Source: Actinomycetes bacterium (GTDB lineage: Bacteria > Actinomycetota > Acidimicrobiia > Acidimicrobiales > Acidimicrobiaceae). From it: DNA of 51,125 nt. Where the stretch lies: the NCBI GenBank assembly GCA_021799035.1, contig JAJZBG010000013.1, positions 1 to 51,125 of the forward strand, given 5' to 3'. Shown one piece after another: positions 9,344 to 22,226 of the stretch; the stretch's first letter is position 1, and each line of letters starts with the position of its first letter. Under the pieces are notes generated by a model, which ran no database searches, was not told the DNA's origin, and saw nothing but the letters and a program-made list of their open reading frames with translations. A program made the translations under genes and the position numbers.

Positions 9344-9365
9344 AAAAAACCTCCCGATTGGGAGG
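9344..9365 (-). terminator. Rho-independent terminator of the ilvB attenuator
   Basis: On the minus strand a CCTCCC/GGGAGG stem (9360-9365 with 9350-9355) with a 4-nt loop is followed directly by six U (9344-9349). It lies 20 nt before the ilvB ATG and downstream of the leader peptide, as expected for transcription attenuation. Confidence 0.85.
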
Positions 9366-9372
9366 CCAATAA

Positions 9373-9400
9373 GTACACGAAGATTTGCCCCGTCGTGCAC
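9373..9400 (-). promoter_or_regulatory. Attenuator hairpin between the ilv leader peptide and the terminator
   Basis: An 8-bp stem with one G-U pair (GTGCACGA, 9393-9400, with TCGTGTAC, 9373-9380) and a 12-nt G-rich loop. Its 5' arm starts at the last base of the leader TAG codon, the same arrangement as at leuA. It is a plausible pause or competing hairpin of the attenuator. Confidence 0.55.
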
Positions 9401-9438
9401 TATTCGATTACTACTACCACCAACAGACCATTACTCAT
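9400..9438 (-). CDS. ilvL: ilvBNC leader peptide (attenuator peptide)
   Basis: A 12-codon frame reading MSNGLLVVVVIE then TAG. Seven consecutive codons are for Leu, Val or Ile (two Leu, four Val, one Ile), exactly the products of the downstream pathway. It is followed by a hairpin and a U-run terminator before ilvB, so ribosome stalling on scarce charged tRNA should permit read-through. No Shine-Dalgarno is seen; TATTGT lies 8 nt before the ATG (9447-9452), compatible with a leaderless start. Confidence 0.85.
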   Translation of the reverse strand: MSNGLLVVVVIE

Positions 9439-9495
9439 TGGAGTTAACAATAGGACAATTCTCGCCAAAAACCTAATGAAATGTACAGTTTTTCT

Positions 9496-9525
9496 GGAAA
9501 ATGGCGGCTTTAACCGCCATTTTCC
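9496..9525. terminator. Perfect 12-bp hairpin terminator downstream of ilvD
   Basis: GGAAAATGGCGG and CCGCCATTTTCC are perfectly complementary across a 6-nt loop. The GC-rich core followed by TTTT within the outer stem can terminate in either direction. It sits 24 nt beyond the ilvD stop, so it most likely ends the ilvD transcript ahead of the ilvB promoter. Confidence 0.8.
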
Positions 9526-9549
9526 TGGCTCAAAACTCTGGAAGTATTC

Positions 9550-11256
9550 TTAAGGCTCAGTGACCGCGCCTTTGTCTGCACCCGTGACAAGCTTCGCATA
9601 CTTTGCCAAGACTCCGCGAGTGTAACGAGGAGCTGGCAAGAGCCATTCTGCACGGCGCTTTTCCATCTCCTTCTCATCCACCATGAGCTCGATGCTGTGG
9701 CTGTCGACATCGATGACAATCCTGTCGCCATCCTTGACAAACGCTATGGGGCCACCGTCCACCGCCTCTGGAGCAACATGGCCTATGCAGAAGCCGTGAG
9801 TCCCTCCAGAGAACCTTCCGTCAGTGAGCAGAGCAGCGTCTGACCCTCGACCTGCCCCCTTCATTGCCCCGGTGACAGCGAGCATCTCCCTCATTCCAGG
9901 CCCACCCTTGGGACCCTCGTAGCGGATAACCACAATGTTTCCTGGCTGAATCTCTCCTGCCAGAATCGCCTCCATGGCAGCATCCTCACCATCAAATACT
10001 CGTGCGATCCCATCGAAGTGAGTTGTGTCAATCCCGGCAACTTTGACTACCGATCCACCCGGAGCCATCGAGCCCTTCAAGATTGCGATGCCGCCGACAG
10101 GATGAATCGGGTTCGAGATCGGATGAATGACTTCACCATCCGGAGCAGGAGGATTAATCTCAGCAAGGTTTTCTGCCATGGTCTTGCCGGTTACAGTCAT
10201 GCAGTCGCCGTTCAAAAGTCCATTGTCCAGAAGCTGCTTGAGGACAACAGCAATCCCGCCAACCCTGTCGATGTCATACATGTGATACTTGCCGTGCGGC
10301 TTGGTGTCAGCAAGGTGAGGCACTTTGGACGCGATCCTGTTGAAATCATCTATGGTTAGATCCACGTCCGCCTCGTGCGCGATCGCAAGAAGATGAAGAA
10401 CGGCATTGGTCGACCCTCCAAGCGCCATCACGACGGAAATCGCGTTCTCGAATGCTGGCTTGGTCATTATGTCTCGAGCCTTGATGTCGCTCTTCAGTAG
10501 CTCGACAACTGCTTGACCAGAACGGAATGCATAATCGGTCATGCGATCATCTACTGCTGGCGTGGCAGCAGATCCAGGCAAAGACATGCCCAGCGCCTCA
10601 GCCACTGAAGCCATGGTGTTCGCAGTGAACATCCCCGCACAACTCCCGACCGTCGGGCAAGCATGGGATTCGATCAGCGAAAGCTCTTCCTCGGTAAGAG
10701 TCCCCGCCCCCACCGAGCCCACGGCTTCAAACACAGACACGATGTCAAGCACCTGGCTGTCTAAATGTCCTGGCATTATGCTTCCGCCATAGAGAAAGAT
10801 GGCGGGCACGTTGAGACGCGCCGCAGCCATGAGCATGCCGGGAAGCGACTTGTCGCAGCCAGCGAGAGAAACCAGCGCGTCAAACCGCTCTGCGTGCATC
10901 ATGGTCTCGACCGAATCGGCGATGACTTCGCGAGATACCAAAGAGGCTCTCATGCCTTCATGACCCATGGAAATGGCATCAGATACTGCAATTGTCACGA
11001 ACTCAAATGGGAAGCCACCCGACGAGAGAACTCCTTCCCTGGAGGTCTTGGCGAGCTTGTCCAACGACATGTTACAGGGAGTGACCTCATTCCACGAAGA
11101 AGCGATCCCGATTTGAGGCTTGTCCCAGTCACTATCCGTCATGCCAACCGCTCGCAACATTGCTCTCGCAGGCGCACGGCGATACCCGTCAGTTACTTCA
11201 TAACTTCTCGGCTTTAGAGGATTGTGGGCAATTTTCTCAGAAGACTCATTTGACAT
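9550..11256 (-). CDS. ilvD: Dihydroxy-acid dehydratase
   Basis: Dehydrates dihydroxy-acids to 2-oxoacids, the shared step of valine, leucine and isoleucine synthesis. 568 residues. The Fe-S cluster cysteines lie in CDKSLPGML and [16 protein letters not shown], and a [10 protein letters not shown] segment occurs near the C terminus. It is a separate transcription unit from ilvBNC: a hairpin terminator follows it. The ATG has no Shine-Dalgarno but has TAGTCT 6 nt upstream (11263-11268), which suggests a leaderless mRNA. Confidence 0.97.
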   Translation of the reverse strand: MSNESSEKIAHNPLKPRSYEVTDGYRRAPARAMLRAVGMTDSDWDKPQIGIASSWNEVTPCNMSLDKLAKTSREGVLSSGGFPFEFVTIAVSDAISMGHEGMRASLVSREVIADSVETMMHAERFDALVSLAGCDKSLPGMLMAAARLNVPAIFLYGGSIMPGHLDSQVLDIVSVFEAVGSVGAGTLTEEELSLIESHACPTVGSCAGMFTANTMASVAEALGMSLPGSAATPAVDDRMTDYAFRSGQAVVELLKSDIKARDIMTKPAFENAISVVMALGGSTNAVLHLLAIAHEADVDLTIDDFNRIASKVPHLADTKPHGKYHMYDIDRVGGIAVVLKQLLDNGLLNGDCMTVTGKTMAENLAEINPPAPDGEVIHPISNPIHPVGGIAILKGSMAPGGSVVKVAGIDTTHFDGIARVFDGEDAAMEAILAGEIQPGNIVVIRYEGPKGGPGMREMLAVTGAMKGAGRGSDAALLTDGRFSGGTHGFCIGHVAPEAVDGGPIAFVKDGDRIVIDVDSHSIELMVDEKEMEKRRAEWLLPAPRYTRGVLAKYAKLVTGADKGAVTEP

Positions 11257-11262
11257 AGCTAA

Positions 11263-11268
11263 AGACTA
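11263..11268 (-). promoter_or_regulatory. Putative -10 box of a leaderless ilvD transcript
   Basis: TAGTCT on the minus strand, 6 nt before the ilvD ATG, fits the actinobacterial TANNNT -10 with transcription starting at the A of ATG. No convincing -35 was found. Confidence 0.45.
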
Positions 11269-11346
11269 AGTTAAAAACTTCAATTTTGCACATCTAGCTA
11301 GAAAAAACCTTCTGGCTTTCTCAGTTCCCTGAGAGCATCTGCACCC

Positions 11347-12822
11347 CTACGATCGTTTCGAACGCAAGATGGCTGTGACGATCTTGCCGTCTGCCTTTCC
11401 TTTGGAAAGCTTCATCACCTGGCCCACGAAAAACCCTGCCAACTGATCTTCACCGGCAGCAAACCTCTCCCACTCCTTCGGCGAAGCAGCGATCACCTGG
11501 CCCACAAAGCCTTCAATTATCGAGGTGTCCAGAGCTTCGAAACCTAAGGACTCAGCAACATTCTGCGGCCCTTCACCCGACTCCAACATCGTTCCAAGGA
11601 CCTTTTTCGCCTGCGTCGCAGACAGTTTCCCACCGGCCTCCATTCGAATCAACTCACCAAAAGTCTTAGGGTTGATGTTGGCCAGATGATCAATGTCGCT
11701 CGCCACCTCGTTGGCTGCTCGAGCCAATGCCAGTCTCGCATCAGCTCCGTTCCGCACTGCACCCGTCACAAGATCATCCAGGCCAAGACTCACTGCGGTC
11801 ACAATCTGATCAAATGTCGAGCCGGATGGCGCTGTCTCGAACATAGAGATAAGTCTCTCTCTGCGGTCGGACGGCATCATTCCGATCCGGCTTCCGATTT
11901 CGGTAATCCATTCAGCAGAGGGAGCCAGAGGGACCAGATCCGGCTCTGGAAAGTACCGGTAGTCGTAGGCCTCCTCTTTGGAGCGCATGGCGGTAGTTAC
12001 GCCTTGATCCTCATTCCAGTGCCTTGTCTGCTGCACCACAGCGTTCCCGGACTCGATGAGTTCGACTTGTCGCTGGGCCTCATACCCGATCGCTCTCACC
12101 AAAGAGCGCAAAGAGTTCAGGTTCTTGATCTCGCACCTGGTTCCAAACTCCGCTGAACCGCTTCTCCGAACCGAGACATTCGCATCTACACGAAGAGAAC
12201 CTTCCTCCATCTTGCCATCAGATGCTCCGCTAGCGACAAGAATGGCGCGAAGTTCAGTGACGTATTCTCGAGCCTCCTCTGCCGACCGGAGATCTGGCGC
12301 AGATACGATCTCCACAAGCGGGATCCCCGCCCGGTTGTAGTCGACGAGGGAGTGGATGGCGCCGTGAATCCTCCCCCCGTCGCCGCCAACATGCGTGGTC
12401 TTTCCGGTGTCCTCTTCTATGTGGGCACGTTCGATCCGAACTCTCTTTTTCGAAAGTGGAAGCTCGAGGTAACCATTTTCGTTGATAGCCTTCTCGTACT
12501 GAGAAATCTGGTAATCCTTGGGCATATCGGGATAGAAATAGTTTTTCCGGTGGAATATCGACTCATCCACCTTGCAGTTGAGAGCCAACCCGATCCTGAT
12601 GGCCAATTCCACTGCATGTTCATTGATAACTGGCAGCGAGCCAGGAAGCCCAAGACAGACCGGACAGACACTGGTGTTAGGCTCTCTACCGAAGGCGTTA
12701 GCACAACCGCAGAAGAGCTTCGTATTCGTCTTGAGCTCGCAGTGGACCTCAAGCCCTACAACAATCTCCCAGCCAGGTATGAATTCGCTCTGGCTCGGCG
12801 AAGATGATGAACTTTCAACCAT
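11347..12822 (-). CDS. gatB: Asp-tRNA(Asn)/Glu-tRNA(Gln) amidotransferase subunit B
   Basis: The tRNA-binding and kinase-like subunit of GatCAB, which converts mischarged Glu-tRNA(Gln) or Asp-tRNA(Asn) into the amidated forms. 491 residues. The N-terminal cradle shows [12 protein letters not shown] and zinc-type cysteines CGCANAFG and [23 protein letters not shown] follows. The C-terminal tail is of the YqeY type. It is the third gene of gatC-gatA-gatB, 36 bp after gatA. AGGAAAAGA precedes the ATG. Confidence 0.97.
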   Translation of the reverse strand: MVESSSSSPSQSEFIPGWEIVVGLEVHCELKTNTKLFCGCANAFGREPNTSVCPVCLGLPGSLPVINEHAVELAIRIGLALNCKVDESIFHRKNYFYPDMPKDYQISQYEKAINENGYLELPLSKKRVRIERAHIEEDTGKTTHVGGDGGRIHGAIHSLVDYNRAGIPLVEIVSAPDLRSAEEAREYVTELRAILVASGASDGKMEEGSLRVDANVSVRRSGSAEFGTRCEIKNLNSLRSLVRAIGYEAQRQVELIESGNAVVQQTRHWNEDQGVTTAMRSKEEAYDYRYFPEPDLVPLAPSAEWITEIGSRIGMMPSDRRERLISMFETAPSGSTFDQIVTAVSLGLDDLVTGAVRNGADARLALARAANEVASDIDHLANINPKTFGELIRMEAGGKLSATQAKKVLGTMLESGEGPQNVAESLGFEALDTSIIEGFVGQVIAASPKEWERFAAGEDQLAGFFVGQVMKLSKGKADGKIVTAILRSKRS

Positions 12823-12858
12823 GGGATCTTTTCCTATCTCGCTAACCGCCGGATCGAT

Positions 12859-14322
12859 CTACTCCCAGAACAGCTTCCTGGAAATCACGGGAGCCCCTAG
12901 CTCTAAAGCCCGCGCAACTCTGAACATGTTGACCTCACCGAGTGCAGGGGCTAGAACCTGGACCCCGATCGGCATATCGTTTTCCCCCTGGCCGTAAGGC
13001 AGGCTCATAGCAGGGTGACCAGCCAGATTCGTTGGGATGGTGCAGATGTCCGACAAGTACATCGACAAGGGATCCGACACTTTTGCACCAAGCTCGAAGG
13101 CAGTGGTCGGGGTCGTAGGAGACAGCAGGACATCAAAATGGTTGTAGGCGCTCTGGAATGAGTTTATGATCATGGTCCTCACCCTCTGAGCTTTGCCGTA
13201 GTACGCGTCGTAATAGCCGGACGAAAGGGCGAAGGTGCCAAGCATGATCCTTCTCTTGACTTCTGCCCCAAAGCCCTTGGTTCTTGACTTCACATACGTC
13301 TCGTTCATATCCTGTCCCTCGACACGCAAACCGTATCGGACGCCGTCGTAGCGGGCGAGATTCGAGGATGCCTCCGCCGGGGCAATAAGATAGTACGCAG
13401 AGAGCCCGTACTTGACAGCAGGGACCGATACGTGCTCGATCTTGGCGCCCTGCGCACCCAGCGAGTTGGCAGCCTCCAGAAGCGCTTCCCCGACCTTTGG
13501 GGCGACTCCATCGATCAACTCTTCGATCACGCCAATCCTGAGTCCCTCGACGCCCCGCTCTATGCCGGCCAAAAGGTCTGGTGCTGGGCTCTCCAAGCTG
13601 GTGGAGTCCTTCGGATCGTGTCCCGCTATGACCTGCAGAAGCAAAGCGGAGTCTTTGACGCTCCGGGCAAACGGACCAATCTGGTCAAGAGAAGATGCGA
13701 AGGCTATGAGTCCATAGCGCGACACGAGTCCGTATGTTGGCTTCACCCCTACGATACCGCATAGTGCAGCCGGCTGGCGAATGGACCCTCCCGTGTCCGA
13801 TCCAAGCGCGAGAGGCGAGAGCTTGGCGGCGACTGCTGCAGCAGAGCCTCCAGACGAGCCGCCTGGAACTCGCTGAAGATCGTAGGGATTCCTGGTGGGG
13901 CCAAACGACGAATTCTCCGTCGACGAGCCCATGGCAAACTCGTCGAGATTAGTCTTTCCGAGAGCCACGGCACCAGCCTCCCTGACCTTCTCGACGACAG
14001 TGGCGTCATATGGCGGCTTCCATCCTTTGAGAATCTGCGATGCACAGGTGGTGGCCTGCCCTCTGGTAACGAGATTGTCCTTTAGCGCTATTGGAACTCC
14101 GGCAAGAGAACCGGGGTCTTCTCCTCTGGCGATTTTCTCGTCTACAACCCTCGCTGCTGACAGCGCCGCCTCGTCGGTTATGTCGATAAACGAATGCAGC
14201 TCTGAGTCGTGAGATGCCGCGAAGGCAAGATGCTCCTGAACTACCTCAACAGCGGAGACTTGCTTGGATCTCACAAGGCCTGCGATCTCTGAGGCAGCCA
14301 TCCCTATGGTCGAAAGAGTCAT
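12859..14322 (-). CDS. gatA: Asp-tRNA(Asn)/Glu-tRNA(Gln) amidotransferase subunit A
   Basis: The amidase subunit of GatCAB that releases ammonia from glutamine. 487 residues. The amidase-signature Ser-cisSer-Lys triad is readable: Lys81 in PIALKDN, Ser156 in [11 protein letters not shown] and Ser180 in GSDTGGSIR. Its ATG overlaps the gatC stop by 4 bp. Confidence 0.97.
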   Translation of the reverse strand: MTLSTIGMAASEIAGLVRSKQVSAVEVVQEHLAFAASHDSELHSFIDITDEAALSAARVVDEKIARGEDPGSLAGVPIALKDNLVTRGQATTCASQILKGWKPPYDATVVEKVREAGAVALGKTNLDEFAMGSSTENSSFGPTRNPYDLQRVPGGSSGGSAAAVAAKLSPLALGSDTGGSIRQPAALCGIVGVKPTYGLVSRYGLIAFASSLDQIGPFARSVKDSALLLQVIAGHDPKDSTSLESPAPDLLAGIERGVEGLRIGVIEELIDGVAPKVGEALLEAANSLGAQGAKIEHVSVPAVKYGLSAYYLIAPAEASSNLARYDGVRYGLRVEGQDMNETYVKSRTKGFGAEVKRRIMLGTFALSSGYYDAYYGKAQRVRTMIINSFQSAYNHFDVLLSPTTPTTAFELGAKVSDPLSMYLSDICTIPTNLAGHPAMSLPYGQGENDMPIGVQVLAPALGEVNMFRVARALELGAPVISRKLFWE

Positions 14323-14621
14323 GGGGCATCACCAATGATCCTTGGCACCATGAACCTGCCTTCTTCTGCAACGGGTGCCTGAGACAATACCTCGTCACGA
14401 TCAAGCGACTCCTTCTCCAGATCAGGGCGAAATACATTCTTGAGTTCAAGCGGGTGGGCGGTAGGGGCTACATCTGCCGTATCGAGAGCCATAATGTCTC
14501 TGGCATGGTCAAGAATCGCTCCTAGCTGGCTCGTATACATCTGCTCTTCTTCTTCACTGAGTGCCAGCTTGGCGAGATTCGCCACATGAATTACTTCTTC
14601 TCGGGAGATACTGTCTGACAT
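14319..14621 (-). CDS. gatC: Asp-tRNA(Asn)/Glu-tRNA(Gln) amidotransferase subunit C
   Basis: A ~100-residue belt subunit that holds GatA and GatB together. Typical N terminus ([20 protein letters not shown]) and the [12 protein letters not shown] segment. The ATG at 14621 is chosen; an in-frame TTG at 14630 adds three residues. TAAGAT lies 8 nt before the ATG, so a leaderless start is possible. It is the first gene of gatCAB, with gatA overlapping by 4 bp. Confidence 0.93.
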   Translation of the reverse strand: MSDSISREEVIHVANLAKLALSEEEEQMYTSQLGAILDHARDIMALDTADVAPTAHPLELKNVFRPDLEKESLDRDEVLSQAPVAEEGRFMVPRIIGDAP

Positions 14622-14700
14622 GCAAACCAATCTTATCTGAACAGGCTGCTCAGCCTCGCTGCGCAGCCCGAACTTTTCCAGTCAGCTTCTGCCCAAGGCC

Positions 14701-15435
14701 TTATTGCCTCAAGAACTCCAGGGAAAGCTGATTTATAAGTTCAGCGTCGTAGTCAAGGGTGGCAACGTGAAAGCTCTTGTCAAGCCACACTCTTTCGAGC
14801 CTCGACGACACTGACCTTGAAAGAGTGTCACCAGATTCACGGGGAACAACGTGGTCATGAACAGAAGAGAACAGAAGGATCTCATTCTGGATGCCTGGAA
14901 GATTCCCAACTATATCGGGCAGGGCCCCGAAGAGAGACAGGGCAGCGCTGATTGGGGTCTGCGTGTATCCCAGTTCAAGCGTGTCCGGCCTGGCAATGTC
15001 CGAAGAAATCCCAGGAGCAAGATTGTAACCGCTGTCGAGAATCGATCTCATCAATTCGAGAAAACTCTTCGCTGGCTGTTCTACGAGGGGATTCACGAGC
15101 ACTGCCCTCCTGAAACCTGTGAAGCTCTCTAGAAGTTTGAGAACGATTGACCCACCCATTGACAGGCCAAAAAGATCAACAGATGTACAGGTTTCCAGCA
15201 ATTTCACAGCCATGCCGGCAATGCTGCCGTACCAGTCATCAAAGGTCTTGTCAATCAGGTCTTCAACTCTGCTTCCATGACCAGGCAGCAACGGAACCGC
15301 CACCTTGAAGCCGGAAACCTCCAGGTGCTTGGCAACTCCCATCAAGGAGTGAGGCGAACCAGTGAATCCATGAACCAACAGCACCGCGGTGCCACTCTCG
15401 AGTCCGTCGCTGAAATATGGTTCCATCCCGTTCAA
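14701..15435 (-). CDS. Carboxylesterase / monoacylglycerol-lipase-like alpha/beta hydrolase
   Basis: A 244-residue, single-domain, cytosolic hydrolase of the Est30-like carboxylesterase group. Oxyanion-hole segment VLLVHGFTGSPHS is near 18-30, the nucleophile Ser92 lies in FGLSMGGS, the acid is probably Asp in SSVHDHVVP, and the His is in KSFHVATLDYD near the C terminus. The TTG at 15435 is favoured because AAGGAG lies 6 nt upstream; the ATG at 15426 is the alternative. The gene is divergent from the SCP2-domain gene, which may imply shared lipid-related regulation (inference). Natural substrate unknown. Confidence 0.85.
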   Translation of the reverse strand: MNGMEPYFSDGLESGTAVLLVHGFTGSPHSLMGVAKHLEVSGFKVAVPLLPGHGSRVEDLIDKTFDDWYGSIAGMAVKLLETCTSVDLFGLSMGGSIVLKLLESFTGFRRAVLVNPLVEQPAKSFLELMRSILDSGYNLAPGISSDIARPDTLELGYTQTPISAALSLFGALPDIVGNLPGIQNEILLFSSVHDHVVPRESGDTLSRSVSSRLERVWLDKSFHVATLDYDAELINQLSLEFLRQ

Positions 15436-15623
15436 AGATGTCTCCTTGCTTGGATCGAACCGGTTCGATCTGCCAGACTCTCAATTTGATTCTACATACA
15501 TAAGCGTGCAACGTCGGACAAACGGCATTTGCACTTCAGCGGCAGCCACGGGGAGCTCAGCGTGGATCAGGTTTCTGAAAGAATGACTAGCATCGAAGCG
15601 AGAACTACACAGAAGGTCTGAAC

Positions 15624-16034
15624 ATGGAGAAGTATCAATTCCTCAGCCCCGAATGGATCGACAAGGTAAAAGAGATCCGTGAATCTCACAGGGATGGCGA
15701 GGGCCCGCTAAAAGCCACGATCCGGATGAACCAGCTTGTTACGGACCTCCCCTTTGGATCTAATGAACTGAGAACCTTTGTTGACACCTCTAGCGGAATT
15801 TTGGAGATCGAGCTGGGAGAGCTGGAGAATCCGGACGTCTCTGTCGTTATCGACTACGACACAGCTAAAGCAATATTCGTTGACCTTGATTCCCAAGCTG
15901 CTATCCAGGCCTTCATGGCAGGAAAGATCAAGGTGACCGGAGATCTCACCAAGCTCATGGCTCTTCAGGGATCCATGGCCCCCAATGACACTGGAATAAA
16001 GATTGCTCAGATGATCAAGGAGATCACGGTTTAG
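15624..16034 (+). CDS. SCP2 sterol-binding-domain protein
   Basis: A 136-residue stand-alone SCP2 domain, a hydrophobic-tunnel fold that binds lipids or acyl-CoA. It is recognised by the pattern with FVDTSSGILEIELGEL, VSVVIDYDTAKAIF and the terminal AIQAFMAGKIKVTGDLTKLM. No signal peptide or membrane segment. AGAAGG precedes the ATG by about 7 nt. It ends 5 bp from the convergent kinase gene. The ligand cannot be named. Confidence 0.85.
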   Translation: MEKYQFLSPEWIDKVKEIRESHRDGEGPLKATIRMNQLVTDLPFGSNELRTFVDTSSGILEIELGELENPDVSVVIDYDTAKAIFVDLDSQAAIQAFMAGKIKVTGDLTKLMALQGSMAPNDTGIKIAQMIKEITV

Positions 16035-16039
16035 GATCC

Positions 16040-18028
16040 CTAGCCGGTGACAATTTCCACCGGAGAGCCTATTTGGACGCTCGATCCTGCCCTCGGATTC
16101 GTTGCCACCACAATGCTCGAGCCGAAGTAGGTGTAGACGCTTCCAACTGTGAGTCCAGCCTGGTTCAAGGTCGCCTCGGCCTGCTGAAGAGTATCCCCTA
16201 TCACGTTTGGCACCGTCACCATCTGAGGTCCCTTCGAGACTACAAACGAGACGGTGGAGCCCCTCTCCACCAATGAGCCGGCTGCCTGCTGCTGTGAAAT
16301 TACGTTTCCTGCAGGGACTGTCGTAGAGAAGTCCTTCGATTCTGAAGGCACGAGCTCCAGAGCTTTAAGCTGCGTTACAGCGTTGGCTGCGGACTCTCCA
16401 ACTAGGTTTGGCACCTTCCTTGGAGCCGGCCCTTTACTCACTGTCAAAGTGATCTTCGTCCCGACGTTTACTGTTCCAGATGAAGGTGAGGCCCCTATTA
16501 CTTGGCCAACAGGTGCAGTCTCGGAGTAGCTCTCCTCTACAACCGGGACCAAGCCGAGAAGTTTCAGCTTATTCTGTGCAGCAGACTCCGAAAGGCCAAC
16601 CAGCGATGGAATGCTAACCGGGGCTGGACCCTTAGAAACCACGATGCTCACCGGCTTGCCGCGCGATAAGGTCGTACCGTTCTTGGGTGTCTCAGAGCTG
16701 ACCAGGCCCTTCTTTACTGAAGATGAGTACGAGTAGGATACTCCACCCACGCTTAGATGCGCCGATTTTATTGCGCTTTCAGCATTCGAAAGCGAGTCTC
16801 CCACAACCAAAGGAACCTTCGTAGAAAAGGCTACCGAATAGAGCTTCTGTGGCACCCGAGCCAGAGAGAGAGCCGCGATCAGTGCCAAAATAATGGCGAC
16901 GACTACCGCTATCCATAAAGCACGTCTCTTTGTGCCTCTCGCACTCCTACGATGCTGGCGAAGCGGTTTGCCTTTCTGAAATGGCTCACCGGCAACTTCA
17001 AGCGGTGCTGCCAGCAGATCAGGAACAACGGGAATTGCTGGTTTCAGATCGGTCTTTGTCTCCTCGGCACTGCCTGACTCGCTTTGAGATGCAGATGAAC
17101 TCCTAGGTTGCTGAGGGATCTCGCCGATCTCCGTCAGGTCCCCGTTCTCGTCTGCCACCATCGGTGACGGCCCAGAAACAGACAGCGGTGTAGGAGGATC
17201 TAGCACTCTGACAAGCTTCTCAAGTTGAGAGACGAGATCTGTGGACGATATTCTCTCCTCAGCAGATAGCTTGAGACACGCTTCGATCAGCGGCTTCAAA
17301 GCTCCTGTCTGCTCCGGCACTTCTACGTCCTTATGAATCCGTGCCATGAGCAAAGATACCGTGGTGTCGCCCGTGAAGGGCAGATAGCCAAGCAGGGCCT
17401 CATGGATCACCAAACCTAAGGAGTAAACGTCAGAACTCCGGTCACTCTCCTTGGCAAGAGCCTGCTCTGGAGAAGCGTACCTGGCGGTTCCCATGAGAGT
17501 GCCCACTGGTTCTGTCCAGGCCGCTTCCGATAGCGCTCTTGCGAGTCCGAAATCAGCTATTCGGATTCTCGCTTCGTCGTCGAAGAGAAGGTTTGCGGGC
17601 TTAATGTCACGATGCACATAACCTCGCCCATGTGCATAGGACAGCCCCTGAGCAACCTGAAGCATTAGCGAAGCTGCTTGAGGTTCAGTCAAAAGCTCTC
17701 CGGTATTCAGGTACTCACGAAGCGAGCCGCCGGCCAGGTACTCAAGCACAAGATATGGTGTGCTTTCTGCCTCGCCCCAGTCGAAAACCCTCATTATGTT
17801 GGGGTGGTTCAGGCTTGCGGCCGATTTCGCTTCGGACTGAAACCTCTTAAGAAAAAAGGCGTCGCCTGCGAGTGAAGAATGCAGCAGCTTAATGGCAACT
17901 TTTCTACCTAGTGACAGATCCTGCGCCAGATATACGTCTCCTGAGGCCCCTTGCCCGATCGCTGCCACCAGGGTGTAACGCCCGTGCAGAATCTTTCCTA
18001 TATTCTCTTGGAGCCGAGCCGTATACAC
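16040..18028 (-). CDS. pknB: Ser/Thr protein kinase with C-terminal PASTA repeats (PknB type)
   Basis: A membrane kinase that links cell-wall signals to cytosolic phosphorylation. From GTG 18028 (GGAGAG 8 nt upstream; an in-frame TTG at 18049 lacks a site) it has ~662 residues: Gly loop GQGASG (25-30), Lys47, catalytic loop VHRDIKPANLL, DFGLA, and ASPEQ for APE. A Ser/Pro-rich linker follows, then an Arg-rich patch, one transmembrane helix (ALWIAVVVAIILALIAALSL) and four extracellular PASTA repeats separated by VSKGP-type junctions. PASTA domains bind muropeptides or lipid II in this family. Unlike many actinobacterial pknB genes it is not next to pbpA or rodA here, so orthology with PknB is by domain order only. 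Confidence 0.93.
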   Translation of the reverse strand: MYTARLQENIGKILHGRYTLVAAIGQGASGDVYLAQDLSLGRKVAIKLLHSSLAGDAFFLKRFQSEAKSAASLNHPNIMRVFDWGEAESTPYLVLEYLAGGSLREYLNTGELLTEPQAASLMLQVAQGLSYAHGRGYVHRDIKPANLLFDDEARIRIADFGLARALSEAAWTEPVGTLMGTARYASPEQALAKESDRSSDVYSLGLVIHEALLGYLPFTGDTTVSLLMARIHKDVEVPEQTGALKPLIEACLKLSAEERISSTDLVSQLEKLVRVLDPPTPLSVSGPSPMVADENGDLTEIGEIPQQPRSSSASQSESGSAEETKTDLKPAIPVVPDLLAAPLEVAGEPFQKGKPLRQHRRSARGTKRRALWIAVVVAIILALIAALSLARVPQKLYSVAFSTKVPLVVGDSLSNAESAIKSAHLSVGGVSYSYSSSVKKGLVSSETPKNGTTLSRGKPVSIVVSKGPAPVSIPSLVGLSESAAQNKLKLLGLVPVVEESYSETAPVGQVIGASPSSGTVNVGTKITLTVSKGPAPRKVPNLVGESAANAVTQLKALELVPSESKDFSTTVPAGNVISQQQAAGSLVERGSTVSFVVSKGPQMVTVPNVIGDTLQQAEATLNQAGLTVGSVYTYFGSSIVVATNPRAGSSVQIGSPVEIVTG

Positions 18029-18173
18029 TAAATAGTCTCTCCAAACCAAACATTCATCGAGGAATGCGCTTGAGCCATCAACTTTCTACGCATCCCTTTG
18101 CTCCTGTCCAACATATCCCAACTGGCCAGCATTAAACCTCAGATAGCTCATTTGCCACGGGAAGGCGCAAGAC

Positions 18174-21268
<3,095 letters not shown>

Positions 21269-21305
21269 ATCACTCCCATGAACAAAAATGGACCTGATAT
21301 CAAGC

Positions 21306-22217
21306 TTAATTTGGCATATAGAGATAATGGGTAGCTCGCTGTTTTATCACAGGAACCATCACGCTGGGCAGATCGCTCATGATGCCGTCGACGCCGAGGT
21401 CTATCAGCATCTCCATCTCAGCAGGGTCGTTTATCGTCCACGCATGGACTGCTTTGCCAGAGGCATGCGCTGATTTTATGAACTGCTCGGTGGCAAGCTC
21501 TATCTCACCATGGAACCTCGGAATCTGAAAAGCCACGTACGGACAGTGCTTGGCAAGCTCTATCGCAGACTGAGTTCCCGAGGCGAGAGCGAAGTAGAAC
21601 TCGCTAATCTCTCCTGGTGCAGCCGCAGTGAAAATGCCCAGATTGCACTGCCTCAAACGCCAGATTGCTGAATCCAGAAAAGAACTTACAATCACTCTGT
21701 CCTGCGCCTCGTAGTCGAGTATGAGCTTTGCAAGCTTCTCCTCATAAGGTTCAACCGATGGAGCCGTAGACTTGATGTCAAAATTGATGATGCGGTCCGG
21801 AAAACCCTCCAGGACCTCATCAACTCGAGCCAATCTGGTCATCTTGCCAACATTGGCAGGATCTCTGAAGATGTAGTCGTCCTCAGATCCTGCGCGTGCC
21901 ACACTACCCTTTGACGAAGGTATGAACCAGTACCCAGCATTAAGTTCTGAAATTTCATCCCAAGTGAGTTTTGAGACCTTTCCTCTGCCGTTGGTAGTCG
22001 TGTCGACAACGTCGTCATGGCAGCATATGAGCACTCCATCTGCAGTAGAGTGGACATCAAGCTCAAGTGCCGATGCTCCAACCTGACGTGCATGCTCCAG
22101 TGCCCCGATGGTGCTAGATGGCGCTTCGTACGATCCGCCGCGATGCGCGTATGAGATTACCCGTCTATCTATCCATCCACTTTCCACGAAAGCCAAAACT
22201 AGCCTGTCTATTAGCAT
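21306..22217 (-). CDS. Glycerophosphodiester phosphodiesterase family protein
   Basis: Hydrolyses glycerophosphodiesters to glycerol-3-phosphate and an alcohol. 303 residues. Signature residues AHRGGSYEAPSST (near 23), ALELDVH and CHDDVVDTTTNG carry the catalytic His pair and metal ligands; NFDIKS and the final HAWTINDPAEM also fit. No signal peptide is clear, so it is probably intracellular. Its ATG is only 9 bp from the divergent start at 22227. Confidence 0.9.
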   Translation of the reverse strand: MLIDRLVLAFVESGWIDRRVISYAHRGGSYEAPSSTIGALEHARQVGASALELDVHSTADGVLICCHDDVVDTTTNGRGKVSKLTWDEISELNAGYWFIPSSKGSVARAGSEDDYIFRDPANVGKMTRLARVDEVLEGFPDRIINFDIKSTAPSVEPYEEKLAKLILDYEAQDRVIVSSFLDSAIWRLRQCNLGIFTAAAPGEISEFYFALASGTQSAIELAKHCPYVAFQIPRFHGEIELATEQFIKSAHASGKAVHAWTINDPAEMEMLIDLGVDGIMSDLPSVMVPVIKQRATHYLYMPN

Positions 22218-22226
22218 TATTCAGAC

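Noticed and set aside
11285-11340. Possible terminator after ilvD's upstream neighbour gatB
   Set aside because: Only a 5-bp CTCAG/CTGAG stem 16 nt before a T-run; not a convincing intrinsic terminator.
12352-12807. 151-codon plus frame inside gatB
   Set aside because: Shadow of gatB on the complementary strand; gatB is an unambiguous gene.
14641-14670. GC-rich imperfect palindrome between the esterase end and gatC as a terminator
   Set aside because: GGCTGC/GCAGCC pairs, but there is no U-tract after it on the minus strand; too weak to call.
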